Shown here: positions 47,548 to 60,300 of the stretch, one piece after another
How positions within the stretch are numbered: position 1 is the stretch's first letter
Layout of the letters: the number at the start of each line of letters is the position of its first letter
Assembly (NCBI GenBank): GCA_023105745.1
Contig: JALGQZ010000003.1
Span: forward strand, 74,002,696 to 74,066,695
DNA: 64,000 nt
Reading direction: 5' to 3'
Source of the DNA: Austropuccinia psidii
Taxonomy: Eukaryota > Basidiomycota > Pucciniomycetes > Pucciniales > Sphaerophragmiaceae
The notes under the pieces: model-generated
What the model was told of the DNA's origin: nothing
Seen by the model: only the letters and a program-made list of their open reading frames with translations
Database searches by the model: none
Program-made: the position numbers and the translations under genes

Positions 47548-47989
47548 AGGCCCAGTTTATGATGGGGTTTTGAAAGTTTTTAAATTATTTTGAATTTCTT
47601 TTGAAATTAAAATTTAATTAAAAAAGAATTAAATTAAATTTCAATTTTTTCTCAAAATTATTTCAAACACTTTATGCGTTCACAAGTTATTGACTATTCA
47701 AATAGGTTTGGAGTTAATTTCAAGTTTTAATTCTACATTTATGATCATCAAATTTCATTACTTATCCTTAAAAGCCTTCCAAAATTGGAAGAAGAAATTG
47801 TTTTAAAAAGCAAAGTGAGTTGTGTCATAAAGGAAAATTAACAAAACTCAAAGCGAGGTGGTAGATCTTGAAAGAATTTTGAGAAAAACTTGAGTTTTAA
47901 TTAAATTAAAAATTGCATTAAATTCAAACTCAAGATAATTTCAAAATAATTCTCAAATTGAGTTCAAAACCCGATCATAAACCGGGCCT
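47548..47989. mobile_element. MITE with ~25-bp terminal inverted repeats, PIF/Harbinger-like
   Basis: The left end AGGCCCAGTTTATGATGGGG and the reverse complement of the right end, AGGCCCGGTTTATGATCGGG, match at 18 of 20 positions and continue with TTTTGAA-type bases. The interior is AT-rich and itself quasi-palindromic. GGCCC-type ends suit PIF/Harbinger. Flanks TAA and TCA do not give a perfect 3-bp duplication. No transposase. Confidence 0.65.
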
Positions 47990-48944
47990 CATCTATGAAA
48001 TCATCAGATTCTGATCTCATCAAGAATAATCATGAGCTTAAGCTTCTTATTTAATTACGCCAAAAAAATTGAAAATTTGAATTTGGTGTCACATGCAAAT
48101 GGTTTTTTGTAACTATTTTTGCATGTTCTCATTGCCTTTCTCTGGAGTTTATCCATTGCTCCTTTCAGAGAGTAAATAAAATTACTTTTGCCTAAGAAGC
48201 GTGCGCAACTAATATTACTCCATTGTGTAAGGACACCAGGACATGCCTTGAGTTTTGAGAGAACGAGTTAGATTTGAAACTTAGTTCATGGAGTAAAGCA
48301 AGAAGAGAGTGATGACACAACAGATGAAATTTAGCATTTGAAATATCATCCCATTCCAATAATGTTTTTAGCAATATCTCTAGATTAGATCAATTAAAAG
48401 ATCTATTTCTATTCAATATTCAATGAATTAAGTATGCATGTATACTCCTTGATAGCAGGAATTGAATTAACTTATGGAAAAAAATTTCTAGAATTGTGTG
48501 AAGTTCAAAAAATGTTATTTACTTCAAACTGGTGTTTTTATTATAGCTTGGGAGTCTGAGAAATATTTCAGTAAATAACACCTTTTCCTTATAATATATT
48601 TTTAATAATTAAATGAAAGCAATTTTCACAAATAGGATAAATATTTTCTAATTTTTGAATTTATTAAAATGAAAACTCTGAATATTTTGAGTTGAGAATG
48701 AACTCTTATGATTGAATTCATTGAAAATTAAAACACATTTTTTTTAAAAGATACTTCCACTTGAGGTTAAAGATGTTGTTCTTTTACATTTGAATGAATG
48801 ATTTAAGACATTTTTATTAATTGAATTCAAATTCATGAAACAGGGTCAAATTTATTTAGATTTTAAATTTATAAATTCAAATATTGTTTTTGTTTTATTT
48901 ATTATAAAGAAACTAGTTTTTATCAAAATCCAAACCTAAATGGC
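47990..48944. other. AT-rich intergenic DNA
   Basis: No supported ORF, RNA gene or repeat. Confidence 0.5.
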
Positions 48945-49340
48945 TGTGAGCCTTGAGGTATTTTTTACATACCCAAATAGGCCACAATTATCTTAAGAAT
49001 AAATTCTGAACTATGCATAACCCATAAGTCATGCATATATTCAAAATTCATCATTTGTGATTTCAGAAAAGATGAATAACTTTTCATTGAATAAGTAAAT
49101 CCATAGATTTAAGGCCAGATTTGGATTCTACACAAAATTTCAGCTAGGGTAGTTCCATAGAGTGAATAAGCTCAAATCAACTCTTTGAGGTGGTAATATG
49201 GAAAATACTTCAATACCACATAAAAGATCTGTGAAAATTGTTGTTTTTCTCAATTTCACACCAAAATAATGGGAATATGAGAAATCCCATGTTACATATA
49301 CACTAAGAATAATGTTATGCATGTTGTGGGCACTTAATAT
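48945..49340 (+). repeat. Family A LTR fragment (5' end only)
   Basis: TGTGAGCCTTGAGGTAT, then ACATACCCAAATAGGCCACAA, matches the opening of the other family A LTRs. GGATTCTACAC and CTAGGGTA near 49125-49155 also align with the solo LTR. Similarity fades before 49340 and there is no CCTTACA end, so it is truncated. A short AAATCCC-rich stretch (49365-49495) follows. Confidence 0.6.
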
Positions 49341-49627
49341 TAGGGGGTGTCAAAGTCACCAAATCCCACCTTAAAATAACACGGGATTTGGACCCCAAAT
49401 CCCAACACTAAATCCCGGGTTTTTTATGTGTAAATCCCATGGCATTTTAACTGAGTCCCCTGGTATTTTGACCAAATCCCATGCATCTGGGATTTCAGCT
49501 TGAAACCTAACCCAAATTAGTACTCACAATTCATACCTGCACAACATATTCTTCTACACTCCATTTTGGACAATCTGACTGAACAGCTTACAGTCCATTT
49601 ATACTTCTTCATCCATATAATAATGCC

Positions 49628-52600
49628 TTGATCCAAAGCAAGACAGATATGAAGATCATCTCTAGCCTGCCTCATCCATCAGGTCACTTAATATGTACAG
49701 ATTATTTAACCATAATTAATTGGCTTTCAGTCAAAGCCAATTTTGAGTCATGTTTTGGTACTAGTGGTTCAACATCTATTGGAAGACCTCCCTCATCAAA
49801 GCAGCATGGATTTCAGCTTATGGCAATTGAGGTCAACAAAAAATCACGTAATCAACTAAACCTTAGTTCAAGCAGCATCCGAGATCAATGGCAAACATAT
49901 AAAAAGAAATATATGGCAGCAAAAAAATTCGAGAATTTAACTGGGGCTGGAATAACAGAAGAAGATGAGAGTAAAGGAATAAAGTCAATGAGTGAAAAGC
50001 TTAAAAGTATGTGTCCTTGCTATGCTGAAATGGATGCTCTCTTTGGCCACAAGCCCAATGTCACTCCGGTTGCAAGCTATGATTCACAAGCAAAAGACAG
50101 CTTAAATGGTGATGATGATGATGTTTTTCCCAATAAGGTAAGTTATTTTCTCTTCCTTTTTTACCTATGATAATTAAAGTTCATGTGCTTTTTAAAGGAG
50201 AATAATGGATTGGAATCACCTCTCAATATTGTTCCTTTGGTTTATAATGAAGATGACTTGGTTCAAGCGGAAAACCTTCAAGATGAATCAGTAAGTATGT
50301 TTAAGCCTGATACTTATGAAATCCATTGTTGATTATTTCTCCTTTGAACAGCAAATTAAATCCATAACGCATTCAACACAAAAGCGTAATTGAGCATTGA
50401 CACCCAACTTGAATGACAAGAGTGGCTCTAGGAAAAGGCCAATGGATATGTTTGCATCAACATAGGCCAATTTGCTTGAATCACGGCAAAAGGGCATGTT
50501 TTGGACTTATGGCTACTCTGATCAATCCCACTGACTAAATTAATGATTTGTAGCCCATGAAACCAGCAACAATGCTTGTTTGGAGTGGGACAGGGTGTGA
50601 GCCTGTGAGGTATGTTTAACATACCCATAAGGCCACAAATGATTTTATAAACAATTAAATTTGTCTTAAACAGACTTTTTAGTTGAATTTAAAATAAAAA
50701 ATAATAAAAAATAAGTATAACTTTTTTTTGGATAAACAAAGTTATAATTATTATGTCATTTTTGGATTCTACACCAAAAATAACCTAGGGTACACCCATA
50801 GGGTGTTATACCCAAAAACACTTATTTCTTGTGTTATTAGAAGATTTAAGAATCTCACAGTACTAATGTAACTTTTTTAACATTTTTTTTAAATTGTTAA
50901 ATTTAAGCTTAATTAAGCTTAAATTTAAAGTTACATAAGGTTTATGCAACTTTACCAAAATTTTAGTTAAAATTGAGGTGTGGTGTATATTTACTGAATT
51001 GGCTAAGGATTTGCCATACAGAATGTAAATCCTGCGTGAGCTCAATTTAAAAGGGTTTAAGGCCATAGTATGGCTTTAAATAAATAAAAGGGCAAAATCC
51101 ACGCAAAAAGGTGGGACAAAGGAAAAAGACCAAATAGAGCTGGGGTACCCAACTTTTTGGATCTGCAAGGATTCAATTAAGGTTGTCCACCTGTATTGGA
51201 GGATTTTCAACCTTATTTAAACTTTAAGATTAGACTTTGATCCAACCTTAAGGTTTAAACTGGTTTTATCCTAAATTGGACAGGAATTTCAAGCTGCCAA
51301 GAGGGTAAATCCCAATAAGCAGGCTTGGAATCAAGGTTTTAAGAACTGTCAAAGCTTAATCAAGCTTAAAAAGCTTAAATAAGCTTAAAACTTTAAGGTT
51401 TCAATCATCAAAACCTTATCAAAACTTAAGGTTTTGTGTGTATTGCTATTTTACGTGGAAAAATAGTAATAACTTCAAAAATTCATTAAAAATCCAAATC
51501 TTAATGGATTTGCTTGAAAATTTCACACAGCTTAGAATTTAATATTATCAATATATAAATTAAATTTTAAGTATCTTTTATTAATAGGTTTCCTGGGTAA
51601 TTAGCCTGGAAAATTACTTTTTAATTAAGCTTAAAGAAAATTATGATTTCTTTAAAAATTAATTAAAAATTCAGTTTAAGAGATTTCTGCTTGAAACTCT
51701 GATTTTATGTTGTTCATGTGATGAACTTTAATATAAATAAACTTATTTTATATTAAAACTTAAAATAATTAAACTAAATGAGGATTAAAGTTACTTGGAG
51801 TTAAGAATAACACTGGTAACTTTAAATTGGAAGTAAAAATAAGTTGCCTTAAGTTAAGAACTCTATTTTTAAGCATGGTTTTTCAGTTTTGATCTGAGCA
51901 CGCCCTCTACATCCATTATGAATCATGAGAGCTGCTCTGTAGACATAAAAAGAGTCTTTTCATCACTGTTTTTGTCCAGCATTCATAATCAATCCAATCA
52001 TATTAGACATTTAAACAGGTAAAGTTTTATTAAATATAAAATCTTATTATTAAAAGTAATTCTTAAGTTATTTTTATTCTTTATTTATTAAATTAAAGAA
52101 TTGAAGTCATAGAATTCAGATTATTGTTGTAATCATCTATAATAACTTTTATTATATAAAATTTTCATCTTAAATATCTTTTAAAATCCACAAATTCCTC
52201 TCAAAAACTCTTTAATCATAAATTTTAGTATAAAAAGTTGTTTTATCTTTGATTTTATTGATTTTTGGCGTGTTTTTAACTTATAATCATTATTTAATAT
52301 AATAACTGTTGTTTTATAACTTGTTGTATTAAATAAATATTATAAGTAAGTTTTCTTTAAAAGTTCTATATTTTTTTTATCTATTATTAGTTTTTTTATA
52401 TAGAATTTTATTCTATAAAGAATTATTTCTGCACAGTGTGTGATTAATTCTTTTTATAAATAATATTTATATTATTTATAAGTGGTTAATATTCTTATTT
52501 TCCACGTGTAATTGTCTCATTAAGAGCTTTACACTTCTTATTGTTATAACTGTCAGTGACTATAACAATAATAGAATAATTATAATTTATTATAATTATT

Positions 52601-53058
52601 ATATTTTTTTTTATTATTATATTATTATAATAATAATTAAATTTATTTTTTTATATAATTATTTTTTAATAATTATATTTAAATTTGTGGTTATAATATT
52701 TCATTATATTATATTTTTCTACTGAGGACAGTCATAGTACTCTTGATATTGTTACTATTATCAAGAGTTTCATAGACAAACCTTACACAGGGAGAGGTGG
52801 AATGAAGAGAAAGCAAGCAACATGGAAAAGCAATGGTTTAAAGAAGTCAAGTTGCAAAAGCAAATGGAGTTTGAGGAGAAGCAACATGCAAAGCAATATG
52901 AATTTGAAAAAGAAAAGTGGAATTGTGAATTGGAATTGAATGAAAAGCAATGCCAGATGGATCTCACTATAGCCGCATTGTCATCAAGCAGGCCAATCGG
53001 GGAGCTGGAACGCATTCTGGCATTAATCAAAAAAAAATACCTTATTACATATATGTAA
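49628..53058 (+). pseudogene. Myb/SANT-like family gene split by a solo LTR
   Basis: The left part (to 50123 or so) holds a SANT-like fragment: IRDQWQTYKKKYMAAKKFEN, then a low-complexity acidic tail. Probable introns: 50138-50199 (GTAAGT..TTTAAAG) and 50290-50351 (GTAAGT..GAACAG). The frame then meets stops (TGA near 50391; TAG near 50460). The right part, after the solo LTR, encodes a long charged helix (EFEEKQHAKQYEFEKEKW) ending RPIGELERILALIKK. Across the LTR the helix is continuous (LEWDRERWNEEK), so the LTR landed in the coding sequence. I recall expanded families of this kind in rusts; the N-terminal part of the domain is weak or missing here. Function unknown. Confidence 0.55.
50596..52787 (+). 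repeat. Solo LTR, family A (El.4 subfamily), 2192 bp
   Basis: It starts TGTGAGCCTGTGAGG and ends AGACAAACCTTACA. A perfect 5-bp duplication CAGGG flanks it (50591-50595, 52788-52792). No internal element sequence is present, so it arose by LTR-LTR recombination. It matches the El.4 5' LTR along its length. TATA-like ACATAAAAAGAG lies near 51945. The 3' part holds hairpins with perfect arms, e.g. TTATTGTTATA / TATAACAATAA and CTCTTGATA / TATCAAGAG. Confidence 0.95.
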
Positions 53059-54105
53059 TGTGATCAATTTATATGTGGTGCTTGTTCAATAAATCTTATG
53101 TTTATGTTTAATTATTGATCTTATGTCATGAAATCTAACTCCACTTTATTACCAAATGAAAATTTCAATGTTTATGCATAATTGGGGCACCAACTCGCAA
53201 TTTCAATTTCATATGACATTTATTTGCAATTTCCAACATATTTGAAAATTTGGGCAAGTTTTGCATTGAGAATTTATATGAAGTCTGTTCAAAAATCAAA
53301 TTCAATGACGGCTTTTTTCCTTTTTCATGAAAATGTCATTTTATGGTTTTTTTTTTAATTTTTTCATCTTTTTCTATATGTTTTTTTTGATTTAATGGTT
53401 ATTTTTAATTTTTTAGTTTGAAGAGTTTCAACTTTTAATTGAACAATGTCCCTTGTTTTGCTGATTTTTGATTTTTAATTCTTAATTTTTAATTTTTTTT
53501 TAAAGTTGATTTTTTTCTTTAATTTCTTTTAATTTATTATTTTGAATTTTTAATTTTCACCCCTCCAATTTTAAAAAAAACCCCCTTTTTTTTTAATTTC
53601 AAATCTTAAATTTCATTTTTTTTTTTATTTTTACTTTTCACCCCTCCCTCTTAAAAAAAATTCACCAATTTCTTTTTATTTTTTTTTTAATTTTTTTTTT
53701 TAATTCTCAATTAATTTTTTTCTAATTTTACTTTTCACCCTTCCCTCTTAACAAAAAAACCCACTTTTTTTAAAATTCAGGTAAGTGAATTTCTCTTCTT
53801 TTTGTTTAATCACAACCATTTTCTTCTAATTTTTTTTGTTTTTCTATAGGTAATTTTTTTTTTGTCTTTCAAATTTTTTTTATTCATTTTTTTTTGCACC
53901 TCCCAAACTCACCCACCCCTCACCATCATCATCCACAACTCACCCACCCATCACCATCATCATCCACAACTAACCCACCCATCACCATCATCAATGATCA
54001 TCCACCTCCCAAATAGGCTCCTGGGAGGTTCCAGGGCCTGAGGCCTTCAAGTTGCTCCAAATCAATTCCGAATCGATTTGGTGTCTTTTTAGTTATTTAT
54101 CATTC
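53059..54105. repeat. T-rich low-complexity DNA and a 36-bp minisatellite
   Basis: 53340-53900 is T-rich with recurring CTTTTCACCC(C/T)TCCCTCTTAA. 53905-54000 holds about 2.5 copies of a unit of CACCCATCACCATCATCATC type. Before 54106 is a short imperfect palindrome around CCAAATC..GATTTGG. No gene. Confidence 0.6.
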
Positions 54106-55562
54106 TGTCACAACCATGGCAATTCACCTCCTTGGATCCCCATATGGCATATCAAGCCACAGTTCTTTTATGGCCAATTGGCCATATCCATCACCAGTGG
54201 CCAATATGGCCACGTCATCATCTTATGGACCATTTATGGCCATTTGTGTTTTGGGGCCTTCATGGCCCTTCACCTCAATCCAGAATCCATAGCGGCAATT
54301 TATGCCCAAATGGGTATTTCTGGTCATTTCCCTCAAAACCAGGGGAAATGGCCCAAATGGCTGTTTTTGGCCATTTGGGCTCATAATGCGCATTTGCGCA
54401 CTTTGCGCATTTGTGCATATTTGCGCACTTTTGCGCACTTTGACGCAAAGTGTCCAAAAGACACTTTCCCGTCTTTTGGGCCAGTTTTTGACTGAGAACC
54501 CAAAAGTGGACAAAAACCCCAAAGGGCCCAGAAACACCTTTCCAAGCTCTGAAGCCATCACATCCATCCTTTTCCCCTCTGCCTTTCCAACTCAAGACCT
54601 TTGGACATACTCTTCTTGCCAATGAACCAATATGCCATAAATGATGTTATATATCATTGTGCATCATTTTTCAACAGCAATTCAATGGTGGAAATATCAA
54701 ATGGTCATTTCAACATTCCAACATCTCATCACGTCATCAAGGCACCCAATCATTCAGAGGAATCATCATCAAGGCTCAAGAGCAAGTGTTTCAGCGTCAA
54801 AGACCAATGACGCCATCAAGCAGTCATTGGTTATTCTCACTCCAAGTATTCCTTCCAAGGGAATAATGTCAATTCATTCTCAAAGTGTATTCAAGAGGCA
54901 GTTCCAAAAGAAGTTGTCAAGTGTCAAAGCTCCACTCAATCCATCTTGGCAGCCATATTCATTTCAATACAGTCTGGATCCATCAAGAACTGTATTTCAT
55001 TTTCAATCATGGGAAATTCATTCAACCCCATTCAATTTCAATATTAGCCAGCTTTATCAATTCCCAAAACAATCAATACAGCCTCAAGGATCAATACAGA
55101 TCAGTTTTCAGCCTGAAGAACTCAAGCTCCCAACTTTTCACATATACCAGCTACCCTTTCCACCCTGGGGGGTTTTTCCCCAGTTAATTAATATACTTTG
55201 ATTTTATTTTATCTTTATTTTCTTTTCATTTTAGTTAAGCAAATACTGATATTATTAAGTCAGTCATTTAGCACTTTTCTCTTTCTCTTTCTTTGCCTGT
55301 CAATGGATATTTGGTGGTCATATCCTTACTAATTCCATTATTCATTTTTGGCAGGTTGAAACAGTGATTAAGGACTTACTTGGTTGGCTCTTTGGCCATT
55401 TGGCTTCCCTTTCCTCTCTGCATCTCATCTTGTACCTGCATATCTTTTAGAGGAATTCATTATTATTATTTTTATTCTTTATTCTTTTGGAGTCTTCCAA
55501 GTGAGTTCCCTGATTGCTGAGTGCCAGGCCACTCTTGTATTTCCACTAGAGGCCCTGTGACA
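54106..55562 (+). repeat. El.6 5' LTR, 1457 bp
   Basis: Starts TGTCACAACCATGG and ends GGCCCTGTGACA. Contains a TTTGCGCA-rich block (54388-54445), TATA-like CATATACC near 55140 and AGTTAATTAATATA at 55182-55195. Confidence 0.95.
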
Positions 55563-55577
55563 TTATATTAATTAACT
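55563..55577 (+). promoter_or_regulatory. El.6 self-priming type primer-binding site
   Basis: TTATATTAATTAACT follows the LTR directly and pairs over 14 bases with AGTTAATTAATATA in its LTR. The El.5 pair differs at one position on each side, keeping the pairing. Confidence 0.6.
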
Positions 55578-56341
55578 CATAATTTCTTTTTCATTCTGTT
55601 CATTCTTTCTTTATAATTTCATTCACTCATTTCATCGAAATTATGATTCTTTTACGCTTATGAACTTAATGATTCATCGTCACCTCTCAATTTTCATTCA
55701 TTCATTCTTCATTTTGAAAATTGTAAGCTGACCCATTTTTATTTTTGTTATTCCTTTTAAAATCATTTTCAAATCATCAAACTTTCATTTCATTCATAAT
55801 TCAAGCTTCATCTTGATTTTCTTTGATTCTAAAATTTTTCATCAAGATATTCAGACACGTTATTCACATCAAGATTCATAATTGATTCATTCTTCAAGAA
55901 TTTTGGTTTTCAAAGAATAATTCACTTGATTTTGCTTGATTGATTGATTTGAAATATTGATATTGACCTCAAGAAAATTGATTGACCTGAAGATTTCATT
56001 CATTTTGCTGATTTTTTCACATCAAGAATTTTGACATAAATTGATTTTTCTTCAAGATTTCATTTGATTGATTGATTTTTGCAAGATTTGATTCATTGAT
56101 TTATTGACTTGAAGACTTCATTTTGATTTGATTCATTGATTTACTTCAAGACATTGATTTGATTTTGACTTCAAGACTTCATTTGATTTTGATTTATTGA
56201 CATACTTGAAGATTTTAATTTGATTCATTGATTTTTCGCCTCAAGATTTGATTTGATTTTGATCCTCAAGACTATTTCGGTTTTGCCTCAAGTTTTATTC
56301 AAGTTTTGATTCTTTTATTTAAATTTTACTCTTATTCAATC
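55578..56341 (+). other. El.6 long leader rich in TTGATT / TCAAGA
   Basis: Irregular repeats of GATTGATT, TTCAAGA and ATTTGATT, counterpart of 41168-41926. No ORF. Confidence 0.7.
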
Positions 56342-57391
56342 ATGCCACTCCAACACTCACCTCCTGCAAGACAGACCAGATCCCAGGCTCAAACTCAAGC
56401 TGTTCTTACTCCTACTCCAAGAGTTCCTCTTGATGGCACCCCAGCAGTTCCTCAACTGAGGACCCCACATGGAAGGAAGGAAGAGTGCCAAGAAGATCAA
56501 ATTCTTTTTCAGGAGTAGTTGGCGGTTTTCCAGGCATGTCAAGGACTAGTTTCAAAGGTCCAGGTGAAGACGGTGAAGAGGAGGAGGAGAATTCTGTGGA
56601 AGAGGACGAGTCTGAAGGGACTGAAGGTGTTCCTGCTCTGGTGGGGGCATCCCAAGGAACTGGAAGACCAACTCTAGCCCAGTCTGATCAGCCTGTCTCT
56701 CACCAATCTGAACCATCCTTATTGGCCATCATGCAGCAAATGACTCAGATCATGGCCAATCTTCAAGCAGCTTCTTCTTCTGATTCATCAAGACCACCAG
56801 CCTTCAAGACTCCATCTATGAAGGCACCAGAATGCTTTGATGGGACTCAGCCCTTCAAAGTCAGAGGCTTTATTCAGTCATGCCAGCTTATCTTCCATAA
56901 TGATCCGGCAAACTTCTCTCAAGACAGGAAGAAGGTTCTTTATGCCACTTCATTTCTTATTGGCAGGGATTCAAAATGGATTGAGCCTTATCTTTCTAAT
57001 CTCACCAATCAAGACTCAAGTTAGAATTGACTCTCTTCAAGAATTAATGGATGTTACCCTGGAACTTGATACCAGGTACCTTGAGAGGCAAAATGAAAAG
57101 AGTCATCATCAAGAGAAGAAGCCAGAAGCCTCAAAGTCAAGTTCTTCTCATCCTCAAAATTCTTCCAGCTCAAGTCAAAAGAAGAAGAAGAATTTTCAGA
57201 AGAGGGACAATCCCCATTCTTCTTTAGTGAATAAAGATTTCAAGCTCATGAACTCTGAAAAAGAAAGAAGAATCAAGGAGGGTCTTTGTACCTATTGTGG
57301 TGAGAAGCATAATCTTGAGTCCTGTATCAAAAGGCCTCAAAACAAGCTTACCCAACCATCAGCCAAATTTCCCAGCCAGGGAAAAGCCTGA
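56342..57391 (+). pseudogene. gag: El.6 gag with frameshift and ~290-bp capsid deletion
   Basis: Start MPLQHSPPARQTRSQ at 56342. A frameshift near 56470 breaks the N-terminal part. After SNLTNQDSS (57010-57022) the sequence jumps to RIDSLQELMD, so about 95 codons of the capsid domain present in El.2 and El.5 are gone. The zinc knuckle CTYCGEKHNLESC remains. The slip heptamer GGGAAAA is at 57379-57385 and the TGA stop at 57389-57391. Confidence 0.9.
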
Positions 57392-60300
57392 GTGAAGATC
57401 ATGTTGTGTTCAATGGTCTTCACAGTTTTCCTTCCAGAGCACAATTGTGAATTCTGAATACTGGTGTCAAAAATTATCTTAAATTTTTTGTTTTTTCTTC
57501 TCTCTCTGATATGTTTTACAGTATGCTCATTGATTCTGGTGCTACCAACTCATTTATTGCAAAGCAGTTTGTTCACAAGTATTCTTTGACCATGTCAGAA
57601 CTCCCGGAGCAGATTCCCCTTATTATTCTTGACTCCTCTGAGTCTCCTTCCTTATTTGTGACTCACCATACTAAATATATGGTTGAGCTCCCTTCCTTCC
57701 CAAGCTTTGAATGGGACTTTTTAGTCATTGATACTCCCAAGGGAGAAGACCTCATATTGGGCTTTGACTTTCTCAATCATTTTAATCCGTTTATTGATTG
57801 GAGGCAAGGATTGATCACCTTTAATTCTGATCATAAGGACTATAATGATCCTTCAATTTCTTTTAGTGATGACTTTTCTTCTGCCAAATCATGTGCAGCT
57901 CTGGTTGGTGATTCTAGAACACCATCATTTCCGTCTTCTGTCCATATTCCTTCCCTTAATTCCCATCAGTCATTACTATCATCTAGAGATGAAGTATTCA
58001 AAGAGATTCAAGATGTTGGAGAAGATAATTCTGTATCTTCACTTCACCTCTTTTTTGGGAATATGGACCATCCTCCTTCATCTTATCATGACTCCCTGGA
58101 GGAGTTGTGGGATGAAGAGGAAGAGCCAGAAGAAATAGAAACCGTGATGAAGGTTGTTCCTTCTGTTTATCACCGATACTTGGATGTATTTTCCAAGGTG
58201 AAGGCAGAGAAACTTCCTCCTCACCGTGCCTGTGATCATCATATCAAGCTGGAGGGGTCTCTACCTCCAGTTGGGGTGATCTACTCTTTATCAAACCAAG
58301 AGTCAGATACACTCAGGGCCTACATTTCAGAGAATGCAGAGAAAGGTTTCATCCGGCCAAGCTCCTCTTCTACAGGAGCACCTGTTATTTTTGTCAAAAA
58401 GAAAGATGGTGGCCTCCGTTTGTGTGTTGATTACGGCAAACTCAATGCTGTTACTAGGAAGAACAAGTATCCTGTTCCTCCTATGAATCAGCTTCTCACT
58501 GTTTTCAATGGTTCTTCTATCTTCTCCAAGATTGATTTGCGTGGTGCATATAACCTGCTCAGAATCAAGGAAGGTGATGAACATTTGACATGTTTTGGAA
58601 CCAAATATGGTAGTTATGAGTACTTGGTTATGCCATTTGGGCTTACCAATGCTCCTGCTTCTTTTCAAAATCTTGTCAATGATATTTTTTATGATCTTCT
58701 TGATGTTTATGTTGTGGTTTATTTGGATGACATTATGGTCTTTTCCAAATCTGAGGAAGAACATGTCACTCATGTGTCCACTGTTCTTTCCAGACTCAGA
58801 GCCAATAACCTCTTTGCTAAGGCGTCCAAATGCCTATTCCATGTTTCTAGTGTAGAATATTTAGGTTATGTTGTTTCTTATGAAGGACTCAAGATGGACC
58901 AAGCAAAAGTCCAGCAAATTCTCAATTGGCCACCTCCAAGAAACCTCAAGGCTCTTCAATCATTCCTTGGCTTTGCCAATTTTTACCGCCGTTTCATCAA
59001 GAATTATTCAATGAAAATTAGTTCACTCACAAGTTTCCTCAAGAAAGATTCCCGTTTTCCCCTCAATGAGGAAGCTCTTAGACAGTCTCATCAACTCAAA
59101 GAGGCATTCACCACTGCTCCAATCCTTCTCTACCCACCATTGTAGAGACCGATGCATCAGATTATGCCTTGGGTGCTGTACTGAGTCAGGTCTCTGACTC
59201 AGGAAAACATCCCATTGCATTTGATAGCCGCAAGCGTCTCCCAGCTGAGCTCAATTATGAGATTCATGACAAGGAACTCCTTGGAATAGTCTGGGCTCTC
59301 AAGCGCTGGAGAGCTTTCCTTCCTTCAATTTCTTCCCCTTTTGAGGTTCTCACCAATCATTCATCTCTTCAATATTATATGTCTTCCAAGATTCTCACTC
59401 GCCGTCAAGCCCGCTGGGCTGAATTTTTATCTGAATTCCATTTCTCAATCACTTACCGCCCTGGCCACTTGGCCACCCTTCCAGATGCCTTGTCACGTCG
59501 GGACAACATTTACCCGGAGAGGGGGGAGGATTTCATCAGCAAGAATCCAATGAACTATCAGAAGATAATAAAGCAAGATGAAATTAAAGCCTCAAAGTTT
59601 TGTAGTCAAGGTGGATTCATTTTCAAACTTGATTGATTCAATTCAGAAGGCAGTGTGCCAAGATTCTCAATATAGAAGTGTCCTTGAAGATTTGGGTAAA
59701 GGTAAATCTGTCCAAGATTATTCTCTTGATTCCTCTTCCAAACTTCTCCTTTTCAAAGATCGGGTGGTTGTCCCAAATGACCCCACAATTGAACTCAATA
59801 TACTTCAAAAGCGGCATGACTCTCCTCTAGCTGGACACCCTGGCCAAGAGAAGACTCTCAAACTTGTCAAGCGGGATTTCCACTGGTCCGGCATGACTCA
59901 ATTCATCAAGGATTATGTATCATCCTGTCAACAGTGTTCAAGAAACAAAAATATTCATCACAAGAAGCTTGGACTCCTCAAGCCTCTTCCAATTCCAAGT
60001 GGTCCTTGGATTTGTCTTTCAATGGATTTCATCACTCAATTGCCACTGTCCAATTCCTTTGACTCAATCCTTGTCATAATGGAAAGATTCTCAAAAATGG
60101 CGGTTTTTATTCCAACAATAGCTTCAATAACTTCATTAGATTTGGCCCATTTATTCATCAAGAATATTTTCTCAAAGCATGGCCTTCCTTCAAGCATTGT
60201 TAGTGATCGAGGTTCTCTTTTTGTTTCTTCCTTTTGGACCAATCTTTGTCAGCAGCTCAAGATTTCAAGAGACTTGTCAACTGCTTATCATCCAGAAACT

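Noticed and set aside
53901..54000. Direct repeats considered as a CRISPR array
   Set aside because: Uninterrupted ~36-bp minisatellite without spacers, in a eukaryotic genome.
54132..55201. ORFs up to 186 codons inside the El.6 LTR, repeated at 61796-62962
   Set aside because: They recur because the LTR recurs, lie in several frames at once and contain low-complexity Ser/Pro/His stretches; no protein family seen.
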